DNA from: an uncultured Oscillospiraceae bacterium
GTDB taxonomy: Bacteria > Bacillota > Clostridia > Oscillospirales > Oscillospiraceae
Reading direction: 5' to 3'
NCBI GenBank assembly: GCA_947625845.1
Contig: CANQQB010000005.1
Coordinates: 1 to 64,000 of the forward strand
DNA: 64,000 bases
The position numbers and the translations under genes were made by a program. Below, one piece after another: positions 52,223-60,868 of the stretch (positions are counted from its first letter, which is position 1; each line of letters begins with the position of its first letter). The notes beneath the pieces are model-generated. The model was not told the origin of the DNA and ran no database searches. It saw only the letters and a list, made by a program, of their open reading frames with translations.

Positions 52223-52330
52223 ATTATAGCACGAATGTGCTATAATGCGGCACGTTTTGCGGTTCCGGCGCAAGCCGGGAGCAAAACCGCCTTAAATCAA
52301 ATATAATGGCCGCTTGCGGCCATTATAGCA
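52223..52330 (-). repeat. 108-nt structured intergenic repeat, copy B
   Basis: Inverted copy of 43127-43234, with the same three hairpins. Differences keep pairing, for example the loop of the first hairpin (GCAAGC versus GTAAGC). It lies between the divergent LCP and phosphodiester glycosidase genes. Confidence 0.88.
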
Positions 52331-52403
52331 TACACGGATGGAAAAGTCGACGAAAAAAACGCGGGCGGCGCCGGCAACTGTTGGAATTTTCGGACGGACC
52401 CAC

Positions 52404-52432
52404 TTGCAATTGGGCGCGGGACATTATAAAAT
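52404..52432 (+). promoter_or_regulatory. Promoter for the phosphodiester glycosidase gene
   Basis: TTGCAA, 17 bp, TAAAAT; 34 bp before the start codon at 52466. Confidence 0.65.
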
Positions 52433-52465
52433 AGGAAGGTCATTTTGATAACAAGAGGGACAGTC

Positions 52466-53539
52466 ATGAGCCGAGAAGTGAAAAAGAAGAATAAAGCCCC
52501 CGGCAACGCGGCGGTGCGCTGGCTGGGGCGGACAATGTTTTTCCTGTTGTGGACCCTGGTGCTGACGGTGGGGGTCCTTTTTGGTGTGATATGGGTGATG
52601 GAAAAAGGGCCGTCGCCTACGCTGACGGCCACCTTCTGCCGGTCCATGCGGGAGACCAGCGCCATCCGGTGGATACCCAATATCTTCCTGTCCGACGAGG
52701 AGATCGACGCGCTCAAGAGCACCGATACCCAGGACGTGCAGACCGAGGCGGTCAATACGTCCCTGATCCATATCGCTGAGGGGGACGGGCCGGCCGAGGA
52801 ACAGGAGGCGGCGGAGGAGGTGCCCGACCTGGAGGTCATCGACATCGCCGACGGGACCATCAAGGGCAAGCTGCTCATCGTCCGGGATCCGTCGCGGGTC
52901 ATACTGGGCACGTCCGACAACCTGGGCCATCAGGCGGGGTTGCAGCTTACGGACCTGGTGGCGAAATATGACGGCGTGGCCGGTATCAACGCCGGGGGGT
53001 TCAACGACGAAAACGGCCTGGGCAACGGGGGTATCCCACAGGGCCTGGTGATAACCGGCGGGGAGCTGGTGTGGGGCAGCGCCGGGAATACATACAACGT
53101 CATCGGTTTTGACAGCGACAATATTTTGCACGTGGGCCGCATGAGCGGCCAGGAGGCCATGGACCTGGGCATCCGGGACGCGGTGAGCTTCGTCACCCAC
53201 GACGGGCTGGCGTCCTCGCTGATCATCAACGGAGAGGTCCAGACCCAGAACCTGGCCAGCGGCGTCAACCCCCGGACCGCGATAGGTCAGCGGGCGGACG
53301 GCGCGGTGCTGCTGCTGGTGCTGGACGGCCGGTCCATCAATACGTTGGGCGCCACCATGGAGAACGTGTGCGACGTGATGCTCAGCTACGGCGCGGTGAA
53401 CGCCGGGAACCTGGACGGCGGGTCCTCCACCGTCATGGTGTATGAGGGCGAGATCATCAACAACTGCGCCTCGGTCACGGGGCCGAGGAACATCCCCACA
53501 GGCTTTGTGGTTTTGCAGGAGGACGGGTCCAATGGCTGA
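52466..53539 (+). CDS. Membrane-anchored phosphodiester glycosidase (NAGPA-domain) protein
   Basis: A 357-residue protein with a basic N-terminus, one membrane segment (about 24-48, TMFFLLWTLVLTVGVLFGVI) and an external domain. From about residue 130 it matches the phosphodiester-glycosidase (NAGPA/DUF2233) family: VAKYDGVAGINAGGFNDENG, NPRTAIGQRADGAVLLLVLD and NAGNLDGGSSTVMVYEGEII. Bacterial members hydrolyse sugar phosphodiesters in exopolysaccharide or wall polymers. The start at 52466 follows AAGAGGGACAGTC. It overlaps the next gene by 8 bases. Confidence 0.9.
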   Translation: MSREVKKKNKAPGNAAVRWLGRTMFFLLWTLVLTVGVLFGVIWVMEKGPSPTLTATFCRSMRETSAIRWIPNIFLSDEEIDALKSTDTQDVQTEAVNTSLIHIAEGDGPAEEQEAAEEVPDLEVIDIADGTIKGKLLIVRDPSRVILGTSDNLGHQAGLQLTDLVAKYDGVAGINAGGFNDENGLGNGGIPQGLVITGGELVWGSAGNTYNVIGFDSDNILHVGRMSGQEAMDLGIRDAVSFVTHDGLASSLIINGEVQTQNLASGVNPRTAIGQRADGAVLLLVLDGRSINTLGATMENVCDVMLSYGAVNAGNLDGGSSTVMVYEGEIINNCASVTGPRNIPTGFVVLQEDGSNG

Positions 53540-55199
53540 CGAGAAGCATAACGACCTCTGGGACGATTACGACCCCTGGGAGGCATATAATAATCAGGCA
53601 AAGCAAGCGCCGGCAGCCGCGCCGGTCCGGAAGCAGCCGGAGCCGGTGAAGGAACCGATGCAGGAGCCGGTGGAAGAGCCGACGGAAGAGCCGGCGGAAA
53701 TTCCCGTTAAGCGCAGGCGCGTTCAGGATAAGGCAGCAAAAACGTCGGAGGAAGCGCCGACGGAGGAACCGGAAGAAACGTCCGTAAAGCGCAGCCGCGT
53801 TCAGGATAAGGCAGAAAAGGTCCGGCGGGGCAAGCGCCGCTGGCGGATATTCCTGCTGGTGTATTCGGTGCTGTTTTTGATCGCCGGGGCGGTGGGGTGC
53901 TATGTGCTGTACCGGTACACCGGGGCCTATGAGGCGTCGCTGCCGGAGCACGTGATGGACGAGTTCATGGCCACGACCACGGGGGAACAGTGGTACGACT
54001 ATGTACACGACGGGGCGGATTTCACCGTGTCCGAGTTCGAGGACGGCGAGGAGCTGTACCTGTCCTATTATAACGCCGCGATCGCCGGGAAAAGTCTGTC
54101 CTACTGGAAGGATCTGGAACACTATACGGATATGGCCCCGGTGTACAAGGTCCGGGGCGGCGGGCTGGACCTGTGCCTGGTGTACCTGACGCCTAAGGGG
54201 CAGGACGCGGCCGGGTTCGGCCGGCAGCTGTGGCAGGTGGACCACGTGCAGTCCCTGCTGTCCGTGAAGGGGCTGGAGAGCGTGGCCGTGGAGATCGACG
54301 CGCCGAAGGATGCGGAGGTTTGTCTGAACGGCGTGCCGCTGGACAGCTCCTACATCGCCGAGGAAGTGCCCGCGGCGGACATGACGGAGCTGGAGAGCCG
54401 CTTTACCCAGCCGCCTTCTTACGTGCGCTACCGGGTGGGAGCCATGTACGGGGACATCGTGGTCACCGATTCCCAGCTTCGGGTGCTGGATCCGGAGGCG
54501 GAGGAGAACGGGCTGGTGCGCTACGTGCTGCATGAGTCCAAGGACTACGCCGTCACCGTCCGGGCGCCGTCCACCGTGACCGTGGCCGTCAACGGCGCGG
54601 CGCTGGGCGACGGGGAAGTCACCGCCACCGAGGACGGTATTCTGGCCGGGCTGGGGGACTATACCGGCGGCGCGGGCTATCAGACGCTGACGTACACCGT
54701 GGAGGACCTGCGCCAGCCGCCGGAGGTCACCGCCACCGGTCCGGAGGGCCAGGCGCTGACGCCGCTGGTCAACGAAAAGGGGGAGCTCATCTTCTTCCCG
54801 GCGCAGGACGATGCGCTGGCCGCGGAAGTCGAGGGCCGGGTACAGGAGTTCTTCGATAGGTATATGAACTATTCTTCCCAGGCGTTCAGCTACGACAGGC
54901 AGAACGCGCTGCTGTCGTGCATCCTGCAGGGCACGGAGCTTTACAGCTACGTGCAGAACAGCCGGGACGCCATGATCTGGGCCTCCGCTACCCAGGTAAG
55001 CTACGACGAGCTGACCTTCGGGGACTTCGCCAGGGTGGGGGACAACTGCTTCACCTGCACCATCCGGTACAAGGCCGATTTCGCGGCTCAGTCTTGGTAT
55101 CAGCAATATAACTACGACATGCAAAACGCCTACGAGGTGGCCTTCGTCCGCTCCGGCGACAACTGGTACGCCGCCGCTATGTCGGTGGTGGCGGGGTAA
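53532..55199 (+). CDS. Single-span membrane protein with large extracellular domain, unknown
   Basis: A 555-residue protein. Residues 1-100 are cytoplasmic and low-complexity, with EPxEEPTEEP repeats and two near-identical basic motifs (KRRRVQDKAAKT and KRSRVQDKAEKV). A membrane segment follows (about 106-130, IFLLVYSVLFLIAGAVGCYV), then about 420 external residues with repeated beta-rich modules (VTVAVNGAALGDGEV, AEVCLNGVPLDSSY) and an NTF2-like C-terminal end (VQEFFDRYMNYSSQAFSYD, YEVAFVRSGDNWYAAAMSVV). It is coupled to the phosphodiester glycosidase by an 8-base overlap. Family not recognised. Confidence 0.8.
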   Translation: MADEKHNDLWDDYDPWEAYNNQAKQAPAAAPVRKQPEPVKEPMQEPVEEPTEEPAEIPVKRRRVQDKAAKTSEEAPTEEPEETSVKRSRVQDKAEKVRRGKRRWRIFLLVYSVLFLIAGAVGCYVLYRYTGAYEASLPEHVMDEFMATTTGEQWYDYVHDGADFTVSEFEDGEELYLSYYNAAIAGKSLSYWKDLEHYTDMAPVYKVRGGGLDLCLVYLTPKGQDAAGFGRQLWQVDHVQSLLSVKGLESVAVEIDAPKDAEVCLNGVPLDSSYIAEEVPAADMTELESRFTQPPSYVRYRVGAMYGDIVVTDSQLRVLDPEAEENGLVRYVLHESKDYAVTVRAPSTVTVAVNGAALGDGEVTATEDGILAGLGDYTGGAGYQTLTYTVEDLRQPPEVTATGPEGQALTPLVNEKGELIFFPAQDDALAAEVEGRVQEFFDRYMNYSSQAFSYDRQNALLSCILQGTELYSYVQNSRDAMIWASATQVSYDELTFGDFARVGDNCFTCTIRYKADFAAQSWYQQYNYDMQNAYEVAFVRSGDNWYAAAMSVVAG

Positions 55200-55249
55200 A
55201 CCATCGCGGCGAGAACAAGGGGGCCTTTGAATAAGGAAGAAGGATTTAA

Positions 55250-55484
55250 ATAACAACCCTTCCGTCAGCGCGGAGCGCTGACAGCCCCCTGGGGTCCCCA
55301 AAAGGCATGCTTGCCTTTTGGGGAGAGGAGACGCCGCAGGCTATCCGGGGTTTGCCGCTTGCGGCAAATCCCGGCCTAGCCCAGCGAGCGGCGACGACAG
55401 AGGGGGCCGCGCTGCGGCGCAAGGGAAGGAGAGAAGCATTAAAATCCAACGCAGTCCCCGGCGGAAGACGGGGACACATTACCG
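55250..55484. repeat. Mosaic of intergenic repeats
   Basis: ACAACCCTTCCG with GTCAGCGC/GCGCTGAC, then CCCCAAAAGGC-ATGCTT-GCCTTTTGGGG (about 55281-55322), GTTTGCCGCTTGCGGCAAAT, and TTAAAATCCAACGCAGTCCC close to the next gene. The order matches 46850-47010, so the two regions share a composite of about 170 bases. No gene in the 320-base gap. Confidence 0.85.
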
Positions 55485-55519
55485 GATGCACCAGTATAAG
55501 TGCGAAAGGTGTTGATACG

Positions 55520-55744
55520 GTGGACGTTTCCTATGAAAAGGCGCTGGGGCAAAATATACGGAGGCTGCGGATGGAGCGGGGTCTGTCTCAGGAGCAGCTA
55601 TCCGCTCAGCTTCAGGTGCGGGGGTGCGATATCACGCGCAGCGCGCTGGCAAAGATCGAGGTCGGACAGCGCCACATATACGCCGACGAGCTTATGCATC
55701 TGCACGCGGTCTTTGGCGTCAGCTACGAGGAAGTATTTCCATAA
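55520..55744 (+). CDS. Small XRE-family helix-turn-helix regulator
   Basis: A 74-residue single-domain DNA-binding protein. ALGQNIRRLRMERGLSQEQL, then ITRSALAKIEVGQRHIYADE form the helix-turn-helix of the Cro/XRE family, with LMHLHAVFGVSYEEVF as the last helix. The start is GTG at 55520 after GAAAGGTG, since no ATG is in frame; the upstream open frame runs through repeats. Targets unknown; a neighbouring repeat array is on both sides. Confidence 0.85.
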   Translation: MDVSYEKALGQNIRRLRMERGLSQEQLSAQLQVRGCDITRSALAKIEVGQRHIYADELMHLHAVFGVSYEEVFP

Positions 55745-55814
55745 TTTCACCGCCCCGGGGAAACCCGGGGCAGTTTGTTGTGGAAAGGCCACGGGGGAGG
55801 TGGAGGTTATCTGT

Positions 55815-55995
55815 CTCTCCCTCAGTCAGCGCGGAGCGCTGACAGCCCCCTCGTCAGAGGGGGCCGCGCTGCGGCGCGAGGGGGCAATCCCCCCGCCCGC
55901 CGATAGCGGGCACCCCCCTTTGACAAGGGGGGCTTTTGATAAGGTAAAGGGATTTAAAATCCAGCGCTGTCCACGGCGTGAGCCGGGGACACCAT
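55815..55995. repeat. Mosaic of intergenic repeats
   Basis: GTCAGCGC-GGA-GCGCTGAC, CCCCCTCGTCAGAGGGGG, ACCCCCCTTTGACAAGGGGG and GTCCACGGC-GTGA-GCCGGGGAC. This gap of about 310 bases has no gene. Confidence 0.82.
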
Positions 55996-55999
55996 AATG

Positions 56000-56043
56000 A
56001 AAACGACCCCTTGGAACGGTCAACGCGTTCGCAGGGGGTCGTT
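56000..56043 (-). terminator. Terminator of the IreB-family gene
   Basis: On the minus strand AACGACCCC pairs with GGGGTCGTT around a GC-rich loop, followed by TTCATT; the stem also has an A-run on the other side, so it may act in both directions. Confidence 0.7.
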
Positions 56044-56057
56044 CATGTGGTCATTTT

Positions 56058-56300
56058 TTACTTTTGCAGATAGGAGGAAACCAGTTCCTGGAGCAGATCG
56101 TCCCGGTCCAGACGGCAGATGAGCGCACGGGCATTGTTGTAGTTGGTGATGTAGGTGGGGTCCTCGGAGAGAATGTAGCCCACGATCTGGTTGATGGGGT
56201 TATAGCCCTTCACAAGAAGTGAGCTGTATACGCTCGCCATGATCTCCCGGATCTCCGCGCTGTGGTCCATGACCTTGAACTTGCGGGTGGACTCTTCCAT
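56058..56300 (-). CDS. IreB-family regulatory phosphoprotein (UPF0297)
   Basis: An 80-residue protein that matches the IreB (DUF965) family along its length: IREIMASVYSSLLVKGYNPI, NQIVGYILSEDPTYITNYNN and ARALICRLDRDDLLQELVSS. In Enterococcus faecalis IreB is a substrate of the serine/threonine kinase IreK and restrains cephalosporin resistance. The start follows AAAGGAGGTGTACGAGC. The family is specific to Firmicutes and supports the taxonomic call. It lies upstream of nothing obvious; pheT is transcribed toward it from the right. Confidence 0.95.
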   Translation of the reverse strand: MEESTRKFKVMDHSAEIREIMASVYSSLLVKGYNPINQIVGYILSEDPTYITNYNNARALICRLDRDDLLQELVSSYLQK

Positions 56301-56332
56301 GCTCGTACACCTCCTTTGGTTCCGCTAAAGAA

Positions 56333-56338
56333 AGTATA
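56333..56338 (-). promoter_or_regulatory. Extended -10 promoter of the IreB-family gene
   Basis: On the minus strand TGT-TATACT, about 35 bases before the start codon; no convincing -35 box, so the extended -10 would be needed. Confidence 0.5.
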
Positions 56339-56405
56339 ACACATTTGAACGCGGGAAGATATTACAAAAGTATTAAAAATTGTGTCTATTTTCTTTAAAT
56401 GAGGC

Positions 56406-58784
56406 TCAGCGGATGACCGCGCCGTGCTTTTCCTTCAGGGCGGTCAGGATGGCGTTCATGGTCTCCGCGGCGTGGTCCTCGGTGAGGGTCTGGTCCGCCG
56501 CCCGGAGGGTCAGGGAGAAGGCCACGCTCTTTTGCCCGTCGGGGATGGGCGCGCCCTTGTACATGTCGAAAAACCGCACGCTCTCCAGATAGGGCTTGCC
56601 GGCGGCAATAATGGTGTCGGACAGCTCCGCAACGGAGACCTCGTCGGCGCAGACCAGGGCGATGTCCCGGCTGACGGCGGGGAAGCGGGGCAGGGCGGTA
56701 AAGGTGCGCTCCGGGCCCTGGTGGGCGCGCATGGCGGAGACGTTCAACTGGGCGTAAAAGCTGCCGGCGTCCAGGCCGTAGGCGGCGCAGACGGTGGGGT
56801 GGACCTGGCCAACGATGCCGATAGTCTCCCCGCCGGCGGCGATGCGGGCGCAGCGGCCGGGGTGGAAGGCGGCGTCAACCGTCTCGGCGGCGAAGGACAC
56901 GTCCTGCACCCGCGCGTCCTTTAAGATGGCCTCCACGCAGCCCTTGAGCCGGAAGAAGTCGGCCTTGTCGCCGTACTCTCCCAGGACCAGCCACAGTTCC
57001 TCGTCGGCCAGGGGGCTTTCCTGTTGCGGGTGGAAGACCTTGGCGCGCTCATAAAGCCGGACGGAGGGATTGCGGCGGGCGGCGTTGTTGGACATGATGT
57101 CCAGCATGGAGGGCATGGGGGTGGTGCGCATGACGCTCCGGTCCTCTCCCAGGGGGTTCTGGATGATCAGGGCCTGGCGGAGAGGGGAGTCGGCGGGCAG
57201 ACGTATCTTGTCCCAGGCGGATTTGCTGCCGAAGGAGTAGGTCAAAATCTCGTTGAAACCCATGGCCTGGCACAGGGAGTTGAGCCGGTTTTCAAAGCGC
57301 TGCTTTTCGTTCCAGCCGCCTTGGGAGGTCCGGCCGCGGATCATGGTGGATTGGACGGTGTCGTAGCCGTAGAACCGGGCCACTTCCTCGGCGATGTCGG
57401 AGTAGTGCTCGATGTCGCTGCGCCAGGAGGGGACGTGGATGGTGTCGCCGGTCAGGGTGAAGCCCAGCTTTTCCAGGACCTTTACCATGAAGGACCGGTC
57501 GATGCTTGTCCCCAGAAGGGCGTTGACCTTCTCCGGCTCCAGGAGCACGGTCTTTTCCACGTAGGGCGCGGCCACCACGTCGATGGTCTCGTCGATCACC
57601 TCGCCGCAGCCCAGCAGCTCCACCAGCTCGCAGGCGCGCTGCACGGCGGGGACGGTCCCCTCCGGGTCCAGACCCTTCTCAAACTTGCCGGAGGCGTCCG
57701 TGCGCATGCCCAGGGCGATGGCGGTCTTGCGGATGGACGTGCCGTTGAAGTTGGCCGACTCGAAGACGATCGTGCTGGTGTCGTCCACGATCTCGGAGTT
57801 GCCGCCACCCATGACGCCTGCCACGCCGATGGGCTTTTCATCGTCGGCGATGACCAGCATGTTGGGGGTGAGACTGCGGGTGTTGCCGTCCAGGGTCACC
57901 AGACTCTCGCCGGGGGCCGCGCGGCGGACCACGATGGTGTTGCCGTGCACGCAGCTATAGTCAAAGGCGTGCATGGGCTGGCCGTATTCCTGCATCACGT
58001 AGTTGGTGATGTCCACGATGTTGTTGATGGGCCGGATGCCGCAGGCGCGAAGCCGCCGGCGCAGCCAGGCGGGGGAGGGCTCGATCTTGATGTTCTTCAC
58101 CATGCGGGCGGTGTACCGGGGGCAGAGGGTGGGCTCGTCGATGCGGATGGTGAGATATTTGTGGATGTCGTCGCCGGAACCCTTGACTTGCGGTGTGGGG
58201 ATGTTCAGCTCGGTGCCGAAGGTGGCGGCGGCCTCACGTGCCAGGCCGATCACGCTCAGACAGTCGGGCCGGTTGTTGGTGATCTCAAATTCCACCACGC
58301 TGTCCCCCAGACCCAGGACCTTCCTGATGTCGTCGCCGGGCTCGCAGGGCTCGCGCATGATGAAAATGCCGTTTTCGATGGCGTAGGGGTAATCGTGGGT
58401 GTCCAGACCCAGCTCGGAAAGAGAGCAGAGCATGCCCTCGCTCATGACGCCGCGAAGCTTGCTGGTGCGTATCTCCTTGCCGCCGGGGAGCCTGGAGCCG
58501 TCCAGGGCCACGGGGACCATATCGTCCACGGACACGTTCTGCGCGCCGGTGACGATGGTCAGGTCGCGGGCGCCGCCAACGTCGAGCTTGCACACCCACA
58601 TGTGGTCGGAGTCCGGGTGGGGGCTCATGAAGGTGACCCGGCCGGCCACTACGTTCTCGATGCCGTCGCCGGTGACGGAGAGGCTCTCCACCTTGGAGCC
58701 GGACATGGTCATCCGATCGCAGAATTCCTTGTCCGACGCGTCGATACGGGTGAAATCACCCAGCCAATCTCTTGATAGATCCAT
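56406..58784 (-). CDS. pheT: Phenylalanine-tRNA ligase beta subunit
   Basis: A 792-residue beta subunit of the heterotetrameric PheRS, normal length. N-terminal tRNA-binding domain about 40-150 (HPDSDHMWVCKLDVGG, IVTGAQNVS), B3/B4 editing domain, B5 (SWRSDIEHYSDIAEEVARFY), the catalytic-like core, and the C-terminal anticodon-binding FDX-ACB domain (PRFPAVSRDIALVCADEVSV, SLTLRAADQTLTE). The ATG at 58784 follows GTTGAGGAAAA. It lies 16 bases after pheS. Confidence 0.97.
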   Translation of the reverse strand: MDLSRDWLGDFTRIDASDKEFCDRMTMSGSKVESLSVTGDGIENVVAGRVTFMSPHPDSDHMWVCKLDVGGARDLTIVTGAQNVSVDDMVPVALDGSRLPGGKEIRTSKLRGVMSEGMLCSLSELGLDTHDYPYAIENGIFIMREPCEPGDDIRKVLGLGDSVVEFEITNNRPDCLSVIGLAREAAATFGTELNIPTPQVKGSGDDIHKYLTIRIDEPTLCPRYTARMVKNIKIEPSPAWLRRRLRACGIRPINNIVDITNYVMQEYGQPMHAFDYSCVHGNTIVVRRAAPGESLVTLDGNTRSLTPNMLVIADDEKPIGVAGVMGGGNSEIVDDTSTIVFESANFNGTSIRKTAIALGMRTDASGKFEKGLDPEGTVPAVQRACELVELLGCGEVIDETIDVVAAPYVEKTVLLEPEKVNALLGTSIDRSFMVKVLEKLGFTLTGDTIHVPSWRSDIEHYSDIAEEVARFYGYDTVQSTMIRGRTSQGGWNEKQRFENRLNSLCQAMGFNEILTYSFGSKSAWDKIRLPADSPLRQALIIQNPLGEDRSVMRTTPMPSMLDIMSNNAARRNPSVRLYERAKVFHPQQESPLADEELWLVLGEYGDKADFFRLKGCVEAILKDARVQDVSFAAETVDAAFHPGRCARIAAGGETIGIVGQVHPTVCAAYGLDAGSFYAQLNVSAMRAHQGPERTFTALPRFPAVSRDIALVCADEVSVAELSDTIIAAGKPYLESVRFFDMYKGAPIPDGQKSVAFSLTLRAADQTLTEDHAAETMNAILTALKEKHGAVIR

Positions 58785-58800
58785 TTTTCCTCAACCTCCC

Positions 58801-59829
58801 TCAGAACTGTTCCAGGAACCGCACGTCGTTTTCAAACAGCAGCCGCAGGTCGCTGATGTTGAAGCGGAACATGGCGAGCCGGTCCGAGCCGAAGCCAAAA
58901 GCGAAGCCGGAGTATTTCTCCGTGTCGATGCCGCAGCCTTCCAGCACCTTGGGGTGGACCATGCCGCCGCCAAGAAGCTCGACCCAGCCCTCGCCTTTGC
59001 AGACGGGGCAGCCGGCGCCGTGGCACTTGAAGCACTCCACGTCCATCTCGCAGCTCGGCTCGGTGAAGGGGAAGTGGTGGGGCCGGAAGCGGGTCTTCAA
59101 ATCGCTGCCGTAAAGCCGGTGGACCAGCTCGTTCAGCGTGCCCTTCAGGTCGCCGAAGGTGATGCCCTCGTCGATCACCAGACCCTCGATCTGGTGGAAC
59201 ATGGGGCTGTGGGTGGCGTCCACCTCGTCCTTGCGGTAGACGCGGCCGGGGGCGATGATGCGGATGGGCAGGGGGTAATTCTCCATCACGTGGATCTGCA
59301 CGGGGCTGGTCTGGGTGCGCAGAAGGACGGAATCGTCGTCGGTGAAATAAAAGGTGTCCTGCCTGTCCCGGGCGGGGTGGCCGTCGGGGGTGTTGAGCTT
59401 GTCAAAGTTGTAGCTGGAAAGCTCCACCTCCGGGCCCTCGGCGATGGTGAAGCCCATGCCGATGGCGATCTCGGAAAACTCGCTGATCACCCGGTTCAGG
59501 GGGTGGGGACGGCCCAATGTCACCGGCTTGCCGGGGATGGTCACGTCCTCCCGCTCGGCCGCCAGGCGCATTTCCAGGGCCTTTTCGCTCAGGCGCCTCT
59601 TGCCGTCCTCCAGGGCGGCGGTCAGCTCCTCCCGGATGGCGTTGGCAAGCTGGCCCATTTTGGGCCGTTCCTCGGCGGACAGACCACCCATCTGCTTGAG
59701 CACGGCGGTGAGCTCGCCTTTCTTGCCCAGGTACTTCACGCGCACGGCGTCCAGCGCGTCCAGCGCGCCCGCGTCCCGGATGGCCTGTAATGAGGCCTCC
59801 CGCAGCTGCCGCAGTTTTTCTTCCATCAT
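58801..59829 (-). CDS. pheS: Phenylalanine-tRNA ligase alpha subunit
   Basis: A 342-residue class II aminoacyl-tRNA synthetase catalytic subunit. N-terminal coiled coil (about 1-90), motif 2 around APGRVYRKDEVDATHSPMFH, phenylalanine pocket region PSCEMDVECF and motif 3 GFAFGFGSDRLAMFRFNI. CFKCHGAGCPVCKGEGW is a cysteine-rich insertion seen in many bacterial PheS. The start at 59829 is preferred because AAAGGAG precedes it by 5 bases; a second ATG follows directly. Confidence 0.97.
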   Translation of the reverse strand: MMEEKLRQLREASLQAIRDAGALDALDAVRVKYLGKKGELTAVLKQMGGLSAEERPKMGQLANAIREELTAALEDGKRRLSEKALEMRLAAEREDVTIPGKPVTLGRPHPLNRVISEFSEIAIGMGFTIAEGPEVELSSYNFDKLNTPDGHPARDRQDTFYFTDDDSVLLRTQTSPVQIHVMENYPLPIRIIAPGRVYRKDEVDATHSPMFHQIEGLVIDEGITFGDLKGTLNELVHRLYGSDLKTRFRPHHFPFTEPSCEMDVECFKCHGAGCPVCKGEGWVELLGGGMVHPKVLEGCGIDTEKYSGFAFGFGSDRLAMFRFNISDLRLLFENDVRFLEQF

Positions 59830-59872
59830 GTCTGCTCCTTTGTGTTTCAAAGAGAATTAATGCTAACCTTAA

Positions 59873-59901
59873 CTTATAACACAATTTTCCGCGTTTCGCA
59901 A
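59873..59901 (-). promoter_or_regulatory. Promoter of pheST
   Basis: On the minus strand TTGCGA, 17 bp, TATAAG with extended -10 TGT. The leader is only about 40 bases, too short for a T-box. Confidence 0.7.
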
Positions 59902-59916
59902 CGGGCGGAATTGAAT

Positions 59917-59945
59917 TTGACGAATTATTTCCAGGCGATTATAAT
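59917..59945 (+). promoter_or_regulatory. Promoter of the NAD(P)HX dehydratase-alr unit
   Basis: TTGACG, 17 bp, TATAAT. It diverges from the pheST promoter 16 bp away. Confidence 0.8.
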
Positions 59946-59985
59946 AAACGAAATCATACAAATATGGCCAAGGGGGGTGACGCGC

Positions 59986-60861
59986 GTGGAAACGAGCGAC
60001 GTGCGGGATATACGCCGGGAGGACGTGTCCCTGCCCGTCCGGGACCCCATGACCCACAAGGGCGACTACGGAAAGCTTCTCGTCCTGGCCGGGGCCGTGG
60101 GCTATACCGGGGCGGCAAGCCTGTGCGCAAAAGGGGCCGTCCGGGCCGGGGCGGGACTGGTCTATCTGGGCGTGCCGGAGGATATATATGAGATAGAGGC
60201 CGTCAAGAACGACGAGGCCATGGTCTTCCCCCTGGCGGGCAACGGCCGGGGCCGGGTGAGCGCGGACGCCATCGGCGTCATCGAGAGAAGGCTGGAGGCC
60301 TGCGACGTGTGCGTGCTGGGGCCGGGCCTGGGCCGGGACGGGGACACGGCGGCGGTGACCGCGGCGGTGCTCCGGGCTTCCCAGGGGCCGCTGGTGCTGG
60401 ACGCGGACGCGCTGTGGGCCGTGAGCCGGAACCTGCCGCTTTTAAAAGAGGCGGCGGGGCCTGTGGTCCTGACGCCGCATGAGGGGGAGTTTGCCCGGCT
60501 GCTGGGCCGTCCTGTACAGGACAGGCTGGCGGACGCGCTGGGGTTTGCCCGAGAGCACCGGTGCGCGGTGGTCCTCAAGGGCCACAGGACCGTGTGCGCG
60601 TTCCCCAACGGCAGGGCGTATATCCCCGACGCGGGCAACGCCGGCATGGCCACCGGCGGCACGGGGGACGTGCTGGCGGGGGTGCTGGGCGCGCTGCTGG
60701 GGCAATTGGCTCCGGCGCGGGCGGTGGTGACGGGCTGCTGGCTCCACGCGCGGGCGGGGGACCTGGCGGCGGAAAAATACGGCCAGTATGGCCTCAAGGC
60801 CGGGGATATCATTGAGTTTCTGCCAATGGCGGAAAAGGAAATCACGGGACAAGGGAGTTAA
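59986..60861 (+). CDS. nnrD: ADP-dependent NAD(P)H-hydrate dehydratase (YjeF C-terminal/CARKD family)
   Basis: A 291-residue repair enzyme with the ribokinase-like fold. HKGDYGKLLVLAGAVGYTGA and the nucleotide-binding signature GNAGMATGGTGDVLAGVLGA with GLLGQL-type continuation are diagnostic; VLDADALWAVSRNLPLL and VVLTPHEGEFARLLG support it. It dehydrates damaged NAD(P)HX. The N-terminal epimerase domain of bifunctional Nnr is not present. The start is GTG at 59986, 8 bases after AGGGGGG. Confidence 0.93.
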   Translation: METSDVRDIRREDVSLPVRDPMTHKGDYGKLLVLAGAVGYTGAASLCAKGAVRAGAGLVYLGVPEDIYEIEAVKNDEAMVFPLAGNGRGRVSADAIGVIERRLEACDVCVLGPGLGRDGDTAAVTAAVLRASQGPLVLDADALWAVSRNLPLLKEAAGPVVLTPHEGEFARLLGRPVQDRLADALGFAREHRCAVVLKGHRTVCAFPNGRAYIPDAGNAGMATGGTGDVLAGVLGALLGQLAPARAVVTGCWLHARAGDLAAEKYGQYGLKAGDIIEFLPMAEKEITGQGS

Positions 60862-60868
60862 ATACCGC

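Noticed and set aside
59830-59900. T-box or phenylalanine attenuator upstream of pheS
   Set aside because: The promoter leaves a leader of only about 40 bases, too short for a T-box, and no leader peptide with phenylalanine runs is seen.
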